Assembly (NCBI GenBank): GCA_037953625.1
Contig: CM075651.1
Span: forward strand, 124,400,501 to 124,464,500
Origin: Crotalaria pallida
Lineage: Eukaryota; Streptophyta; Magnoliopsida; Fabales; Fabaceae
DNA: 64,000 nt
Direction: 5' to 3'
The stretch's first letter is position 1. Each line of letters starts with the position of its first letter. Positions 33,240-45,298 of the stretch are shown here, piece after piece. The notes under the pieces are model-generated. The model saw only the letters and a program-made list of their open reading frames with translations. It did not search any database and had not been told where the DNA came from. Position numbers and translations under genes: made by a program.

Positions 33240-36200
33240 TATAACACCCTACTTAAATTTTTGCCTTAAAACGAAAAATTAGGAATTGAAAATTTCTTTT
33301 AATACAGGTATGATAATTGTCAGAATAATATTTCCTTCCATTGGTACAGAATTCAGAGTTTTAGCGGAAGACTTTGGTTTATACAAAAAGGCATAAAAGC
33401 ATAACAACTTAATTACGTCCAGATAATTAAGCAAAATACAAGCAGTGTTTTAGCTCGGCCAACTGGCCGAGGCCTAGTTTAATTCTCCGACTCTAATGAC
33501 TTACTCTCCCTGTGAGGGAGAGTGAACCTGCTCGGCCGGGGACTGCATCTGCTCAGACTCAGTACCTGAAAAATGGTAAGGAGGTGAGCATTACACAGAA
33601 CTTAAGTAGGCAGTTTCTAACATGACATACCGAACTACCAAGCCAAACACAAATAGTCAATTAGAATATATATAACAGATAATCAAGCAGAACATAGTAC
33701 ATGCATATATCCTTATTTTGCTCGGTTCATATCATTATCCAGGGTATTCCTCACCTACCAGTTATACCTCTACTTATCCGATTGATTCCCCTTGTACTCT
33801 TCCTTTGTTCTTACACTTAATTACTTCGGCCATTACTATTCCCTTCTCGGAAATCCATTTTCTCTCTCTCGGTCACATTACTCATTGTTCATCTTTTACA
33901 TATTTTACAGTCTTTTAATCTTTTCGGCTGCATGCACCCAGTGCATGTCTTACACCATTTAGGGTCGGATTCCGGAGTGTCCATAACTGCGAGTACCCAG
34001 TACCCGTCTTACAGCTGCACATACTCAAGTATGCGTCTGATGCGATTAATGCACGCACCCAGTACGCGTCTTCTATGACCAGGAGCACTACCGCCGATTC
34101 TTCTATGGGGTTAGGGAGCGTCTTACACGATCAATGCACGCACCTAGTACGCGTCTTCTATGGCCAGGAGCACTACCCCACCGATTCCGTGCTCGGAATC
34201 TTGTGTGAATCATAACTGCGAGTACCCAGTACCCGTCTTACAGCTGCACATACCCAGTATGTGTCTGATGCGATCAATGCACGCACCCAGTACGCGTCTT
34301 TCATGACCCGATCACACAACCATTTCTCTTTAATTACTCTTTTATCCTTTTAACCTTTTCTTTGCTCGGCCTCTCTTGGCTCAACCTTTTAGCTATTCCC
34401 TTTTTCCACTAATCTTTCTCCCATCTATTACATTTACTTACCTCTTCTACTTGTCATATCTAACCATACTTTATAATAACTTTCAATCTCTCGTGCTTGG
34501 CCACAGACGGATTTTTAATCGTGAAACATAAATAATGAATATCAAAACTCATAAATGTAACATCCCGCGTTTTTCCGACTAGGTTAAATGAACTCGTATT
34601 AAAGAAAGGTTTTGAGAAATTGTTTTACAAAAGATTTTCAACGGGTATTTCATTCAATTACGTAGTAAAGTGTTTATTTTACGGAGTTTGATAAAAAAAT
34701 ATTTTTATGAAGTTGGTAAATGATTTTTTTTATGAGAAATGATTTTTATTGTTGGTGATTTGTAGAAAATGAATTTCTTTATGGACGTTGAAAAGTTTAT
34801 CAACTTCGAAAATCCATAACTTTTTAACCGTAACTCCGATCTTTATGATCTTTATATCAAAACGATCGTATCGAAACGTAGATTTCAAAAATGTATCTTT
34901 CATAATTTTCTGGATTGGTTTACGAAAATTTTTCTCAGAGTTGTAAAGGACGAATTTTCAAGGAATTAATCATGAAAATTAGTTTTTGATTTTGTAATAA
35001 ATTTTTCCTTTTGGGACTATCTTTAATATATTAAAATATGATTTTAGAAAATGAAGTAAGGGCTATAAGTGCAACCAATGAGTGCAATTTATTATTAAAA
35101 AGAAAAAGTGTTAATATGTATGTTTGACTAAGTTAATTATTTTGTGATTAAGTGTGTGATTGATTGATGAATGTGTGTATGTATGAGTATGATATATGAA
35201 AGTGTGTGTATGTATAATTGAAATTTTAGAGTTAATTGCTGGATTATGTGAATTAATAATTATAAATGAATTTAATTAAGAAATAAAAGTTGTAGGACAT
35301 GTGTGTGCATATAAGGGAGCCACGGTTTTGATATGTGTGTGTGCATGAGAGATATATGTGTGATATGTGTGTGAAAGGTGTGTATGTGTAGGCTTATGGT
35401 GCATTTTCTTGGTGACTAAGTAGGAAGGTAGAATAAAATAAAAAGAAAAGAAAATGAAAATAGGAACTTGGGGGGGGGGGGAAAGTAACCAAACTAAGTT
35501 AAAGAAGTAACCAAACCCTAACTAAATACTAACTAATATTTAGCCCTAGAATGACCCCTAAACCCTAGCCCACAAGACCTTGTCTCCTTGCATTTGATAA
35601 AATGCACCCATGCAAGTTTTTGAAGTCCCAAAATTACCCCTCCTAGTGATGTGCATGGCCGAATTTCTCAAGGCCAAAAGAGGGAAATTATGTTTCACTC
35701 TTAGCCTATTTTATTCCATTCATTCCTTCATTCTTCATTTCATTCTTCCATTCCTTCATCCACTTCCTCCTTTCCTTCGTTCCTTCATCCTTTCATTCCA
35801 TTCTTTCACCTTTTCATTTCACACTTCCACCAACATAAACACTTAGTCTCAAAGAGCAACATTAGCTCTTGAGACATGGAAAAAACAAAAGAGAGAACCA
35901 TGAGAGAAAGAGAAGAGAACCGTGAGGGAGAAAAGAGAAGAAGAGGAAGAGAGAAGCTTTGATTCTAGCCCATCTTCATTCATCATCTTAGGGTATAACC
36001 TTGAACCTTGATTGTTCTTCCTTCTCTACTATTTTTATTTTTGGTTTTGTTGTAAAAGTGTTGATTTGTTCAAAGATTGTCCTTGCATGTGGATTTTTGA
36101 TGTTGATCTATATTTTTCAAAGACTAATGAACAAAGATTAAAGTTTTAAAATGAAAAATGAACATGCAAAAGGTTTGAAGATTGATTCGGTTTTTATAAA

Positions 36201-39200
36201 TATTTTATGCAAAAGTTCTTTGTTTCCCTTGATGTATTTCGGTTTGTGCATGTATTTGGAAAGTGAAATCGATTTTTGAAATTGTTCTTTGTTGCATGTT
36301 CGATTTTAAGCTAGATCTAGTATTTTTCTTTGCATCCATATAATTTTCTCAAGTTGATCTTGATTTTTCTTACATGCATGTATGATTTCCTCTAAGCTCT
36401 ACTAACTTTAAGTATGTGCATGTTAGGATCTAGGTTATTTTAGTTTGATTCTTGATTTTTAGTTTAAAAGACTTGATTTCTATTTCTAAGAAGTTGATGC
36501 ATGATTTATTTGAATTAAAATAAATTGTTTTAAAAAAAAAATTAATTCGGTTTTGAAGGAAGTAATAATTAATGGATTGATTTTTATAATTGATTTGTAT
36601 GTTTGAGTATGTATTTGATTTTCATGAAAATAAATGAATGAACAAACTTGTTGAATAAAATGATGTTGTGCTGAAATTGTGAATGTGTATGCTTTTAACC
36701 TTGATAAATGATGTTGGTGTATGTTTAATAATTCTGAAACCTTGTCACTGACTTAAGTATGTTAAAATGGACTTCTCTGAATTTTTGAAAGATTTTTGGA
36801 ATTGATTTTCTATTTTTATGAGAACCAACTTTGTGAAAACGATTTTAAGAAAACAAGTTTTTCAGTTTAAAGAGAAACAGAATTTTCGAACTTTTGCTAC
36901 TCTAAATTGCTTGAAATTTTTATGGTAGCTTTCTGAACGTCTCTAGATGTTCTCTGTAAAATTTTAAGAGATTTGGAGTTGATTCGATATTTTTACAAAA
37001 TGCAAAACAGTGAACCGTTTGGTTCAGATTTTCTGGACTCACTGACAAATTTAATTAGAAATATATGACTTTCACAACTCCAAATAATCTGAAAATTTTA
37101 TGAGATAGTCTTGACTGTATAAGAAAGACTTATACCAATTTTTATGCAATTCGGAGTTGAAAAACTATTTTTAATAATAACACTTTTGCCTCAGACCAGC
37201 AACAGTACCGTTTTGTTTTTCATGCAAATCTGATTTGAAACCTAGCTTAGGATTGTTCAAATAACTTGAAAATTTTATATGATGAACTTTGACATATATG
37301 TATGTGTTTTGGAAATTTTTAGGATTAAACAAATTTATTTGATATAGTTTTGGATTTTATCTTTTGTGTTTTACTATTAATCACACTAAGACTTCATTTG
37401 AATATTTTTGATGAATATGAATTTTTATGCTTGATAATATGACTTGGCTGACTTGTATGATAATTGTAATATCTTGAAATGATTGAATGAGTAATTGTTT
37501 GATGGTATGCTTAGGTTATGCATGAATGAATTATTTAGCCAAAGTGTTATGTTTGATTTTGTAATTGGTTTTGAAAATTAATTGGTTTTAAAATGGCTTA
37601 GTCTTGATTTAATTAAGTGGAAAACCTTGGACTTAGTGGTTTCTGCCCTTAACTCATTTCACGGTTTTAAGTTTGAAAAATAAATCGTTTAAGTGTTTAT
37701 TTTATAACAAAGTGTTATTTGAACTAAAGTTAAGTTTTTCGGTGTTTTTGAGTTTTGGTTGATGGCTGTCCAGAACGGACCAGCAACCAAAACAAATGGT
37801 TTTAAAGTGTTTTTTCAATTGTTTTAAAAAGATTTTGAGATGTTTAAAGTATTTTCAAAAGTTGAATTTGATTTGAAAAGGTTTTAACAATTTACGATTT
37901 CCAGACGAGAAATAAAAAGAGTTTTCGAAAACGCATTTTGATCCTAAGTAGGATGGTTATTTAAAATAGACTTGTAACGTTAGTATCATCTCTCTTAGTA
38001 CAAGGTGCGTAAAAGTTAAGAAGCGGAACGACCGACTTGTTGGGAAGGAACCGCAACGATTTCAGATGCTGGAGCGAGAGGTGAGAGATGCAGTAGGCCT
38101 AATTCATCGTGACGCGTAGACTCAGTCCTAAAATGAGTACATCGAGTCTAATTTGAGTAATTGTAGTAGGCTATGTGTTGCATGAGTATATGTGATATAT
38201 ATGTGCTACATGTTTATGTGTCTGTTTATGTTGCATGATTGAATTTATTATGGACTGGATACCTTGGTGGTTATTATGTTCTGTCTGGAAAAAAATCTGG
38301 AAGTGTGATGAATGATAATAAGAATCATGAGAAAGAGTAAGACTTGAAGTTAAATGGAAAAGTCGAATGTGATTATATGTGGTGATGAGAAAGAGTAAGA
38401 CTTGAGAAGTATGAGAAAGAAATAAGATGAGTAAATTGTAAAAGATATACGGAGTTGAGACTTGAAAGAGAACGTGGTTATGAAAGTGAGATGTGGTTTG
38501 AGTGGAGATGTGATTCCTCGTTCATGTTTTTGGAAAGAAGCCTAGTGTTGAGTTGAGCTTGCTCCTCCATTAGCACTCATCCAAAAATGTGAGTTTTGAA
38601 AAAGGTTTCGAAAAGAGATTTTTGAAAAGCTTTTGTGAAAATAATATTTTTGAGAAAGATTTATGAAAGGATCCTTTTGAAAAAGTTTGTGAAAACAATG
38701 ATTTTGTAAGCAATGGTAAAAACAGATTTGTGAAAGTTTTTGGAAATATTATTTTTGAAAAGTTTTGCGAAAAGATATTTTGAGAAAGACGAGGAAAAGA
38801 TGCTGATCCATGATGATGAGAATGATGCTAGGCATGAGCTAATGAGAATAATGCTGAGATATGAGAAAGTGATTTGAGGTCAGGGGCCATTAAGTTTAGG
38901 GGGAACAGATTGCGATTAGTGGTCGGGCTTTGTTGAAGGGATGCACCAAGGACGAGCCGACTGTTAGGATTAAGCCGCTAATTAAAACTCTAAAACCTTA
39001 AAAGACTTTAAAAGACATTTGCAAACGCGGTGAGGCATGAGTGTCGTATCGAAGTAGTGGAGAGGAAGATACTATGGGTATTTGCGGATACTCAGGTGGG
39101 GATTGCATGAGGGGAGGACGATGATGGTGAAACATCAAGAAGTCTAGAGTACTTTCTAGGCAGAACGAACTCCACATGTGGCGTACTAACGTGGTAGGGA

Positions 39201-41489
39201 CTGGGTCCAATGCCGTGGCAAGTTCTGCACCAGAACTAGAATTGTACTGTCTCCCCCTTGAATGCAAGTCTAGAACAGTGAGAGGGACTGGAACGGGGCA
39301 TTTGAGATTGCCGCCTGGGGCGTGCGTTGATATGATATGAATTGAATTGAAATGATTTGAGGCTGGGCCTCCTAGTCTGGGACCAATTGATTATGAGACA
39401 GCTGTCGTGCCCGCGTGGTAAAGGTCCTGTACTCCTGTTTGCTTCCGACTAGGTTGGGTGGATGACCGAGGAGATGTAGACGTGTGCGAGCTCAATGATG
39501 TTTCCCCCTCGTCATTGATGCTAACCGAGTTGATAAGACTTAATAATGATAAAAGATTACAAGAATGAAAACGTAAAGAATTCATAAATATTCAAAAAAA
39601 AAAGATTCAAAGAAGAAAGTATAATTGATTGTTGGAAAGATTGAGAAGGATGATGATGAGATTTGAAAGTATGAAGGCCGGAGATGCCAAGTGTGATAAT
39701 GTATGTTGAAATGAACTATGATTTTGATATATTTGGTATGTTATGATGTGTATTGTTTATAAGTGTTTCCTATGTGCTTACTTGAATATATATGTCATAT
39801 GCATAGCATGAGTTATTGTTTTTGCATGAGAATTAGATGATCTTATGTTTCTATTATATGCCTCTAGTTAGTGTTCTCCTGTCTTGTCATGTTGGTACTT
39901 CTGGAATGTTGACCATCTCTCCTATCATGTTGTCGTATCGGGTTATTCCGATATTGCAATGGGTAGATGGTTGACCCTGTAGTAGATCGGTACGAGGCTT
40001 CTGCAGTGGGCTTCAGCGAGAAAGATTAGGCATCAAGATTAGTGATAGGTAATTCCCTTCGAGCACTGTATCTCATGCAACTACTTGGTTGACGTTGCTA
40101 TATCATTTTGTACCCTGCTTGATGTTTTATTGAGCATGGCTTTTGAAAGAATGAAGTTTTATGAAACAAGAAAGGAGAATTATTTTCTTAAATCAGATTT
40201 ATGAAGCCAAGTTACAAAGGGTGATGTTAAGTAACATCTCGGTTTGGAACTTGACTTGTGATGTGTGACATGAGAATATTATTACAATCGAGTTAATGAA
40301 ATGTTTTTGAACATAAAGGTTCTCATGTCCATATCACCTTGAAAAAAAAATTTTTCCAAATTTTTACTATATTTTGTTAAAGAGATTATGTTTTCAAATT
40401 GCCAAAATCGGGGTGTTACAATAAACATTTATACAACAACAACAATATAAATAAAACACTTAGCCAGTCCACCATGTAATTAAGAGCATATAGCAGAAAA
40501 TAATGTTCCCTCTTATCTCAACACTCAGGTTTCTAAATCATTTATTGGTTTCTAATACCCCTTTTTCCTTTTCTCCCTAATGTTACCCTATGCCTCTTCC
40601 CTAGTCTAACACCCACTCTTAGCACCCGTTATGAACACACTAGGAACCCAAACTCAAGTAGAGGTAACACTCACTCCTTACCTCAATCCGTGAGAGATAA
40701 GAGTTGAGAGTTTGAGAATGGTTTTCCTTGTTGCTTGACCTTGAGAGCTTAGAACTCCTTGAACCTTTCCTCCTAGATGCACATCCAACACCGAATGCTC
40801 CAGGAATGTTTGTTGAGACGAAGAGATGAAGGAGAGCAGCCCCTAATTCGTGAGTATTTGATGGTGTAGAAAAGAGGGATTTTCGTGAATGAGAAGAGAG
40901 AATATGTTGGGCTTGTGTGCTGGAGTTTCAGATAGAATGAGGGGGACGGAGGAGAAAGAGAATGGAAGAAATACATTGTATTGTGTATGGGCTTCTTTTA
41001 TTCTTTTGGAAGGATTATTTGTGTGGTTCCCATTGGAGGCTTCTTTGAGAAGTCACAATATGTGGATAGGATTCATTGGCTTCTAAAGGAATCCATAAAC
41101 AGTGACTTGATAAGGACATAAAGTGGTTGACAGTGACAGCCGTACGGATGGTGCGAGAACCAAAGGATCAACAACTCCACATGAGCTGTCGTGGAGAAGT
41201 AAGGAGACGTCGGCTCGTCATGGAGAGACAACAATAGTCCGAGTCTCTTCCTCGGATAACACGACGATGTACATGAGGTCGGCTAATCCGAGCTGACACA
41301 TCTAGATTTCGCGTTCTTGTTCATTTGGCTCGGCTGGAATTGATACGAGACAAAGAGTTCCCTTATCTGGTCGGCTCACGCTCCCTATTTCTTTCACGGC
41401 AGTTACGAACTCCTATACCCTAACCCTATTCTTAATTAAGTGTATAATTAGATCTTATTATATTAAATATTAAATTTCGGGATGTTACA
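33240..41489 (-). repeat. 5' LTR of element G, interrupted by F
   Basis: 33240-34550 and 40426-41489 together match the 3' LTR at 26246-28622. F interrupts it with the duplicated target ATAAA. A second copy of the CCCAG inverted-repeat array is at about 33925-34312. It has small differences from the first, such as ACATACTCAAGTATG where the other has AACTTACCCAAGCATG. Confidence 0.92.
34556..40420 (+). mobile_element. Element F: 5.87-kb non-coding TGTAAC...GTTACA element (solo-LTR-like)
   Basis: It runs from TGTAACATCCCGCGTTTTTCC to AAAATCGGGGTGTTACA with target duplication ATAAA (34551-34555, 40421-40425). There is no ORF with domain content, no primer site next to either end and no internal LTR pair, so it is best read as a solo LTR of a long-LTR Ty3 family or a non-coding derivative. 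A pyrimidine-rich then purine-rich switch at 35690-35960 (TTCATTCCTTCATTC, then GAGAGAACCATGAGAG) resembles a transcribed leader. A G run is at 35470-35481. On the plus strand it is the same family as E on the minus strand. Confidence 0.8.
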
Positions 41490-42550
41490 GGGACAGCATC
41501 GCCATGGACTTTGTGACAGGTCTACCCAGAACTGCTGCAAGATGTGATGCAGTTTGGGTTGTTGTGGACCGTTTAACGAAGTGTGCTCACTTTATCCCTA
41601 TTCACAAGAAGTACACTCTGGAAAAGTTGACTCAGCTGTATATTCGGGACATAGTGAAGCTGCATGGTGTTCTCATCAGTATAGTATCTGACCGTGATCC
41701 GAGATTTCTGTCTAGATTTTCGCAGAGTCTCCAGCTGGCATTGGGTACTAAACTGAAATTTAGTACGGCTTACCATCCGCAAACAGATGGACAATCTGAG
41801 CGTACTATCTAGACACTAGAGGATTTGTTGAGAGCATGTGTTCTGGAGCAGGCTGGTAGCTGGGAACAGTTATTACCATTGATGGAGTTTACTTACAATA
41901 ATAGCTTTCACTCCAGTATCAGTATGGCACCATTTGAGGCTCTCTATGGCAGAAAATGTGGGACGCCTCTGTGTTGGTTCCAAATAGGTGAAAACTTGCT
42001 GACAGGTCCTGATATAGTGAAAGAAACTACTGAGAAGATCACAATGATCAAGAACAAAATGAAGACTTCCCAGGATCGCCAGAAGAATTATGCTGATAGG
42101 CGAAGGAGACCTTTGGAATTCGATGTTGAGGATCATGTGTTTCTAAGGGTGTCTCCTGTCACAGGAATTGGGAGAGCGATTAAGTCCAAGAAATTGACTC
42201 CGCGGTTTGTTGGACCGTATGAAATTCTGGAGAAGGTTGGCCCTGTAGCTTACAGAATTGCTTTGCCCCCTCATTTAGCCAGGCTTCATGATGTATTCCA
42301 TGTCTCACAGCTAAGGAAATACATTCATGATCCTACTCATGTGGTTACCTTGGATGATTTGCCCTTGAAGGAAAACTTGACTTTCGAAGTGTTGCCAGTG
42401 AGGATTGAAGATAGGCAAGTGAGGCGGTTGAGAGGCAAAGAGATTATTTTGGTAAAAGTTATATGGAGTAGAAACAATGTGGAGGAAGCTACCTGGGAGT
42501 TAGAAAGCAAAATCAGGCAGTCTCATCCGTAGTTGTTTGAAGAAAGCTGA
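41490..42550 (+). pseudogene. pol: H integrase core and chromodomain (right piece)
   Basis: Beginning in the duplicated target GGGAC, the frame continues that of 26245 and reads MDFVTGLPRTAARCDAVWVV (catalytic Asp), IVSDRDPRFLSRF (Asp) and YHPQTDGQSERTI, then a TAG at 41810-41812 where G has CAG. 41825-42532 gives the rest: FEALYGRKCGTPL, RFVGPYEILEKV and a chromodomain-like VKVIWSRNNVEEATWELES. A second TAG (42530-42532) falls at SHP*LF, where G has Gln. The last stop is at 42548-42550. The integrase aligns closely with that of G, so the two elements are from related families. Confidence 0.92.
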
Positions 42551-42572
42551 ATTTCGAGGATGAAATTCGGGT

Positions 42573-42586
42573 AAGTGGGAGAGGAT
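42573..42586 (+). other. Polypurine tract of H
   Basis: AAGTGGGAGAGGAT lies directly before the TGTAACATC that opens the 3' LTR, in the same position and with nearly the same sequence as in G. Confidence 0.85.
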
Positions 42587-42595
42587 TGTAACATC

Positions 42596-44349
42596 TGTTG
42601 GTTTTGGCCTCAAAATCTCGAGAGGGGGGGGGGGTGAATCGAGTTTTATTAATGTATTGTAAAAACCGTTACAAATTAAAAATAGTTTTGAGATGGAGAG
42701 ATTAAGCGTTTGAAATGGATCGCGAAAACGATAGATAATATAATTCGAGTAGCGCGGAAACGTAAAAAATTGAAATAAGCGGAAATTAAAAGAGATAGGG
42801 ATAAAAAAGCTTGCACCGGTGAATTTTATACTGGTTCAGCCTGCCCGTCGAAAGGCCTAGTCCAGTCCCCAAGCGACCCGCCTGAGAGTTCTTATACCAA
42901 GCAATAGAGTCGCACCCTATTACAACCAAGAGCACCCCGCACACTACTAGGAACCTCCGTTCGCTAGGGGCCTCAATCACACAGCAGGGTTCCTCGCCCT
43001 ACGACGTATCAAACGTCCACTAAGGGATTCTCTCCCTAACCACTAAGGTTCAAATACAATGGATATGAGAGTGATTACAACAAGTATCACGTGTTCTCAA
43101 AACACAGATTCTACAATAAGCTCTATGATAATGAAGTAGTGTTTCTCTAGGAGTTACTCAGCCAAAAATGATTTTTGTTCTTCAAAGGTATGAACATGAA
43201 AACCAGAAGACTTGAGAAGGAGAAGAGAGAAACGTGATGATGAATGAAATGAATGAATAAAAAAATCAATCTCTGAATGTTGGAGTGAAAATCCCTTTTT
43301 ATTTTAAAACTAGAAAATCCTTTTTAGAATAAAAAAGATTTAGAAATAAGTAAAACAAAATCAAAACAAAATAAAATAAGATTTGAAATAAGTTTTAAAA
43401 TCAAAACTAAATCAAAATGATTTACGAAATAAAATAAAGATTTGATTCTTAAAACCAAAAAGGAAATAATTCAAATTTAAAATCATTTTCGAATTTTATA
43501 AAATAAATCAGAATCTTTTATATAAAAACAAATAAGGAAATAATCAAAATGATTCTGACAAGTTTTTCAATAAAAACTTGAAGTAATCGATTACTTTCTG
43601 AAGGTAATCGATTATTCCTTCAAAAATAGAAATTCTTAAATTCATTTTAAAACTATGTAATCGATTACACCAAGAATAGTTAATCGATTACACCACTCCT
43701 GTTCAATGTATAATGCAACTCATTATAATCGATTACACTAGTCAGTTAATCGATTACTAAGCCTCTGATATGCATATGATGCAACTTCATGTAATCGATT
43801 ACTACAGAGCTTGTAATCGATTACTAAGCCTCTGAAAAATATATGATGCAACAATTATAATCGATTACTTGAGCCAGGTAATCGATTACTCTTATAAAAA
43901 AGTAATTGATTAACAAGATTCATTTAATCGATTACAGCCTCTCTGATTTTTCTATGATGCAACAAAGTTAATCGACTACTTGAGAAGATAATCGATTACT
44001 CTCTCTTGCAAACATACAAATATACAGAGTTTTGTAACATCAAGTATTTTCACTAAGATTTAATGCAGAAACCACTTTTTCATGAAAAACACATTTTTCT
44101 TCTTCTCTCTTTAAAATGAAAAACTTGTTGGCTTTTGTAACTCTTAAAGAAATAAAACTCCATTACCTTACAATTGATTTAAGGAGAAGGTTTCTAATCT
44201 ATGCCTTGCTTGACTTCAATCTTGAATATGGATGACACTTGTGAGCTTGAACTTGAGTTGACTTGTTATCATCAAAACACTATCTTGAATTAAACTTGAA
44301 GTCCATAGAGAGTTTGAAGCATGTCTTCCAACTAGCTTGACTTCCAACA
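42596..44349 (-). mobile_element. S1: solo Sirevirus-type LTR with palindrome array
   Basis: TGTTGGTTTTGG ... GACTTCCAACA, 1754 bp, with target duplication ACATC (42591-42595, 44350-44354) and no internal region. GAGGGGGGGGGGTGAATCG near the left end is the minus-strand form of the CACCCCCCCTC signature of D's LTR. A canonical 5-bp duplication around a single LTR indicates excision by LTR-LTR recombination. The sequence around 43000-43180 is moderately GC-rich and has no gene. Confidence 0.85.
43583..44003 (-). repeat. Palindrome-pair array of S1, about 70-bp units
   Basis: Seven pairs of TAATCGATTA-type palindromes have start-to-start spacings of 20-23 bp (for example 43583/43604). Pairs recur about every 70 bp with the linker GCCTCTGA...TATGATGCAAC between them, so the array is both a minisatellite and a series of inverted repeats. 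Some copies are degenerate, such as GTAATTGATTAA. Confidence 0.88.
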
Positions 44350-44515
44350 ACATCCTCAATTTAAATACTTAATATAATGTGAATTATTCAAGTTATTATG
44401 AGAATTGTCAAGTTTAGGAAGAGGTGTTGTGTAGTAGATCAAGTTTGGATTGAGTAATGAGCCTAATGAAATGAATTAGAGATAGAAAATCACCAAAATA
44501 TGACTTTTCAACTAT

Positions 44516-44751
44516 GTAATCGATTACTCTGAGGGTTAGTAATCGATTACAAGGCCTCTGGTGAAAACACTAAAATGTTGCAGCATTGATAATCGATTAC
44601 CTCACTTGAAGTAATCGATTATCTTGAGTTTTTGTACTGTAATCGATTACTTTTGAGGGCAGTAATCGATTACTTGTGCTCTGCTGAATGTACTGAGAAA
44701 TGTTGCATCAAGGGGGTAGTCGATTACTTAGGGGTGAGTAATCGATTACCA
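44516..44751 (+). repeat. Palindrome-pair cluster in H 3' LTR
   Basis: The same eight palindromes as in the 5' LTR fragment (6497-6730), almost base for base, with one core damaged (GTAGTCGATTAC near 44716). Their presence in both H LTRs shows that the cluster was part of the Ty3 element when it inserted. Confidence 0.9.
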
Positions 44752-45298
44752 CTACAAAAATCTGGAAAAAAAAATGCGGGGACCACCTTATCCGTGGATT
44801 TGGTTGGGAGGGTTGCTCTCCCAACAACACAAATTGCTTTATGTCTTGTTGAAAGTATAAGAAAAAGAGAGGAAAGAAAAACACAACAACACATTCACAA
44901 AGTATCACACTTCTCTCTCTCTTCATTCTTCTCCTCTTCCACGAGTTCACCCTTCTTCTTCATAGGGTTCCATTTTCTTCTTCTCAAATCAACCAAGAGC
45001 AAGTGATTTCTCACCATCTCCATCATCAAATCTCTTCCTTTCTTAACTCCAAGTAAATATTCAAGCTTTGGATTTCCTTCTTTCTCTCTCTCAAATTCGA
45101 ACTCCCATTCTCTCTCTTCCCTTCCATGGTGGTTTTCAATTCCAAACCATGAAAGCTCCACTTTTCCTTGAGTCTTGGCATGACCCATGGCATAAATGAT
45201 AATCTTTTCTTTTTATGACTCTATATTAGGTTCTATCCTCTTCCTTTGGTTTGTTAGATCTTTGGTGGAAAAACTCAAGCTTAGAGCAAGCTAAAATC

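Larger units (their letters stand above)
26246..41489 (-). mobile_element. Element G: full-length chromodomain Ty3/gypsy retrotransposon (Tekay-like), minus
   Basis: It is inserted in H's integrase, with target duplication GGGAC at 26241-26245 and 41490-41494. In element orientation: 5' LTR 41489-33240 (about 2380 bp without F), initiator-tRNA-Met primer site, gag, protease, reverse transcriptase, RNase H, integrase with C-terminal chromodomain-like region, polypurine tract, and 3' LTR 28622-26246 (2377 bp). The coding region carries at least five in-frame stops and a frameshift, so it is dead. The first base pair of the 5' LTR is mutated on the inner side (TA for TG at 33240). The LTRs are near identical, so the insertion is not ancient. 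Confidence 0.92.

Noticed and set aside
26060..42532. Treating 26060-26275 and 41504-42532 as two separate integrase genes
   Set aside because: GGGAC at both junctions and frame continuity across the G insertion show that they are two halves of one integrase.
42627..42637. Long G run as a possible telomeric or assembly artefact signal
   Set aside because: The same G run followed by TGAAT occurs at the matching position in K and C and as a C run in D, so it is a conserved LTR feature whose length varies by slippage.
43583..44003. Regularly spaced palindromic repeats resembling a CRISPR array
   Set aside because: This is plant DNA inside a solo LTR with a target duplication. Spacers are 8-11 nt and similar to one another, and there are no cas genes.
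44632..45188. Overlapping ORFs of 97-124 codons on both strands
   Set aside because: They lie in H's 3' LTR. Part of one is a translation of the palindrome cluster, and the rest is a C/T-rich LTR stretch with no domain.
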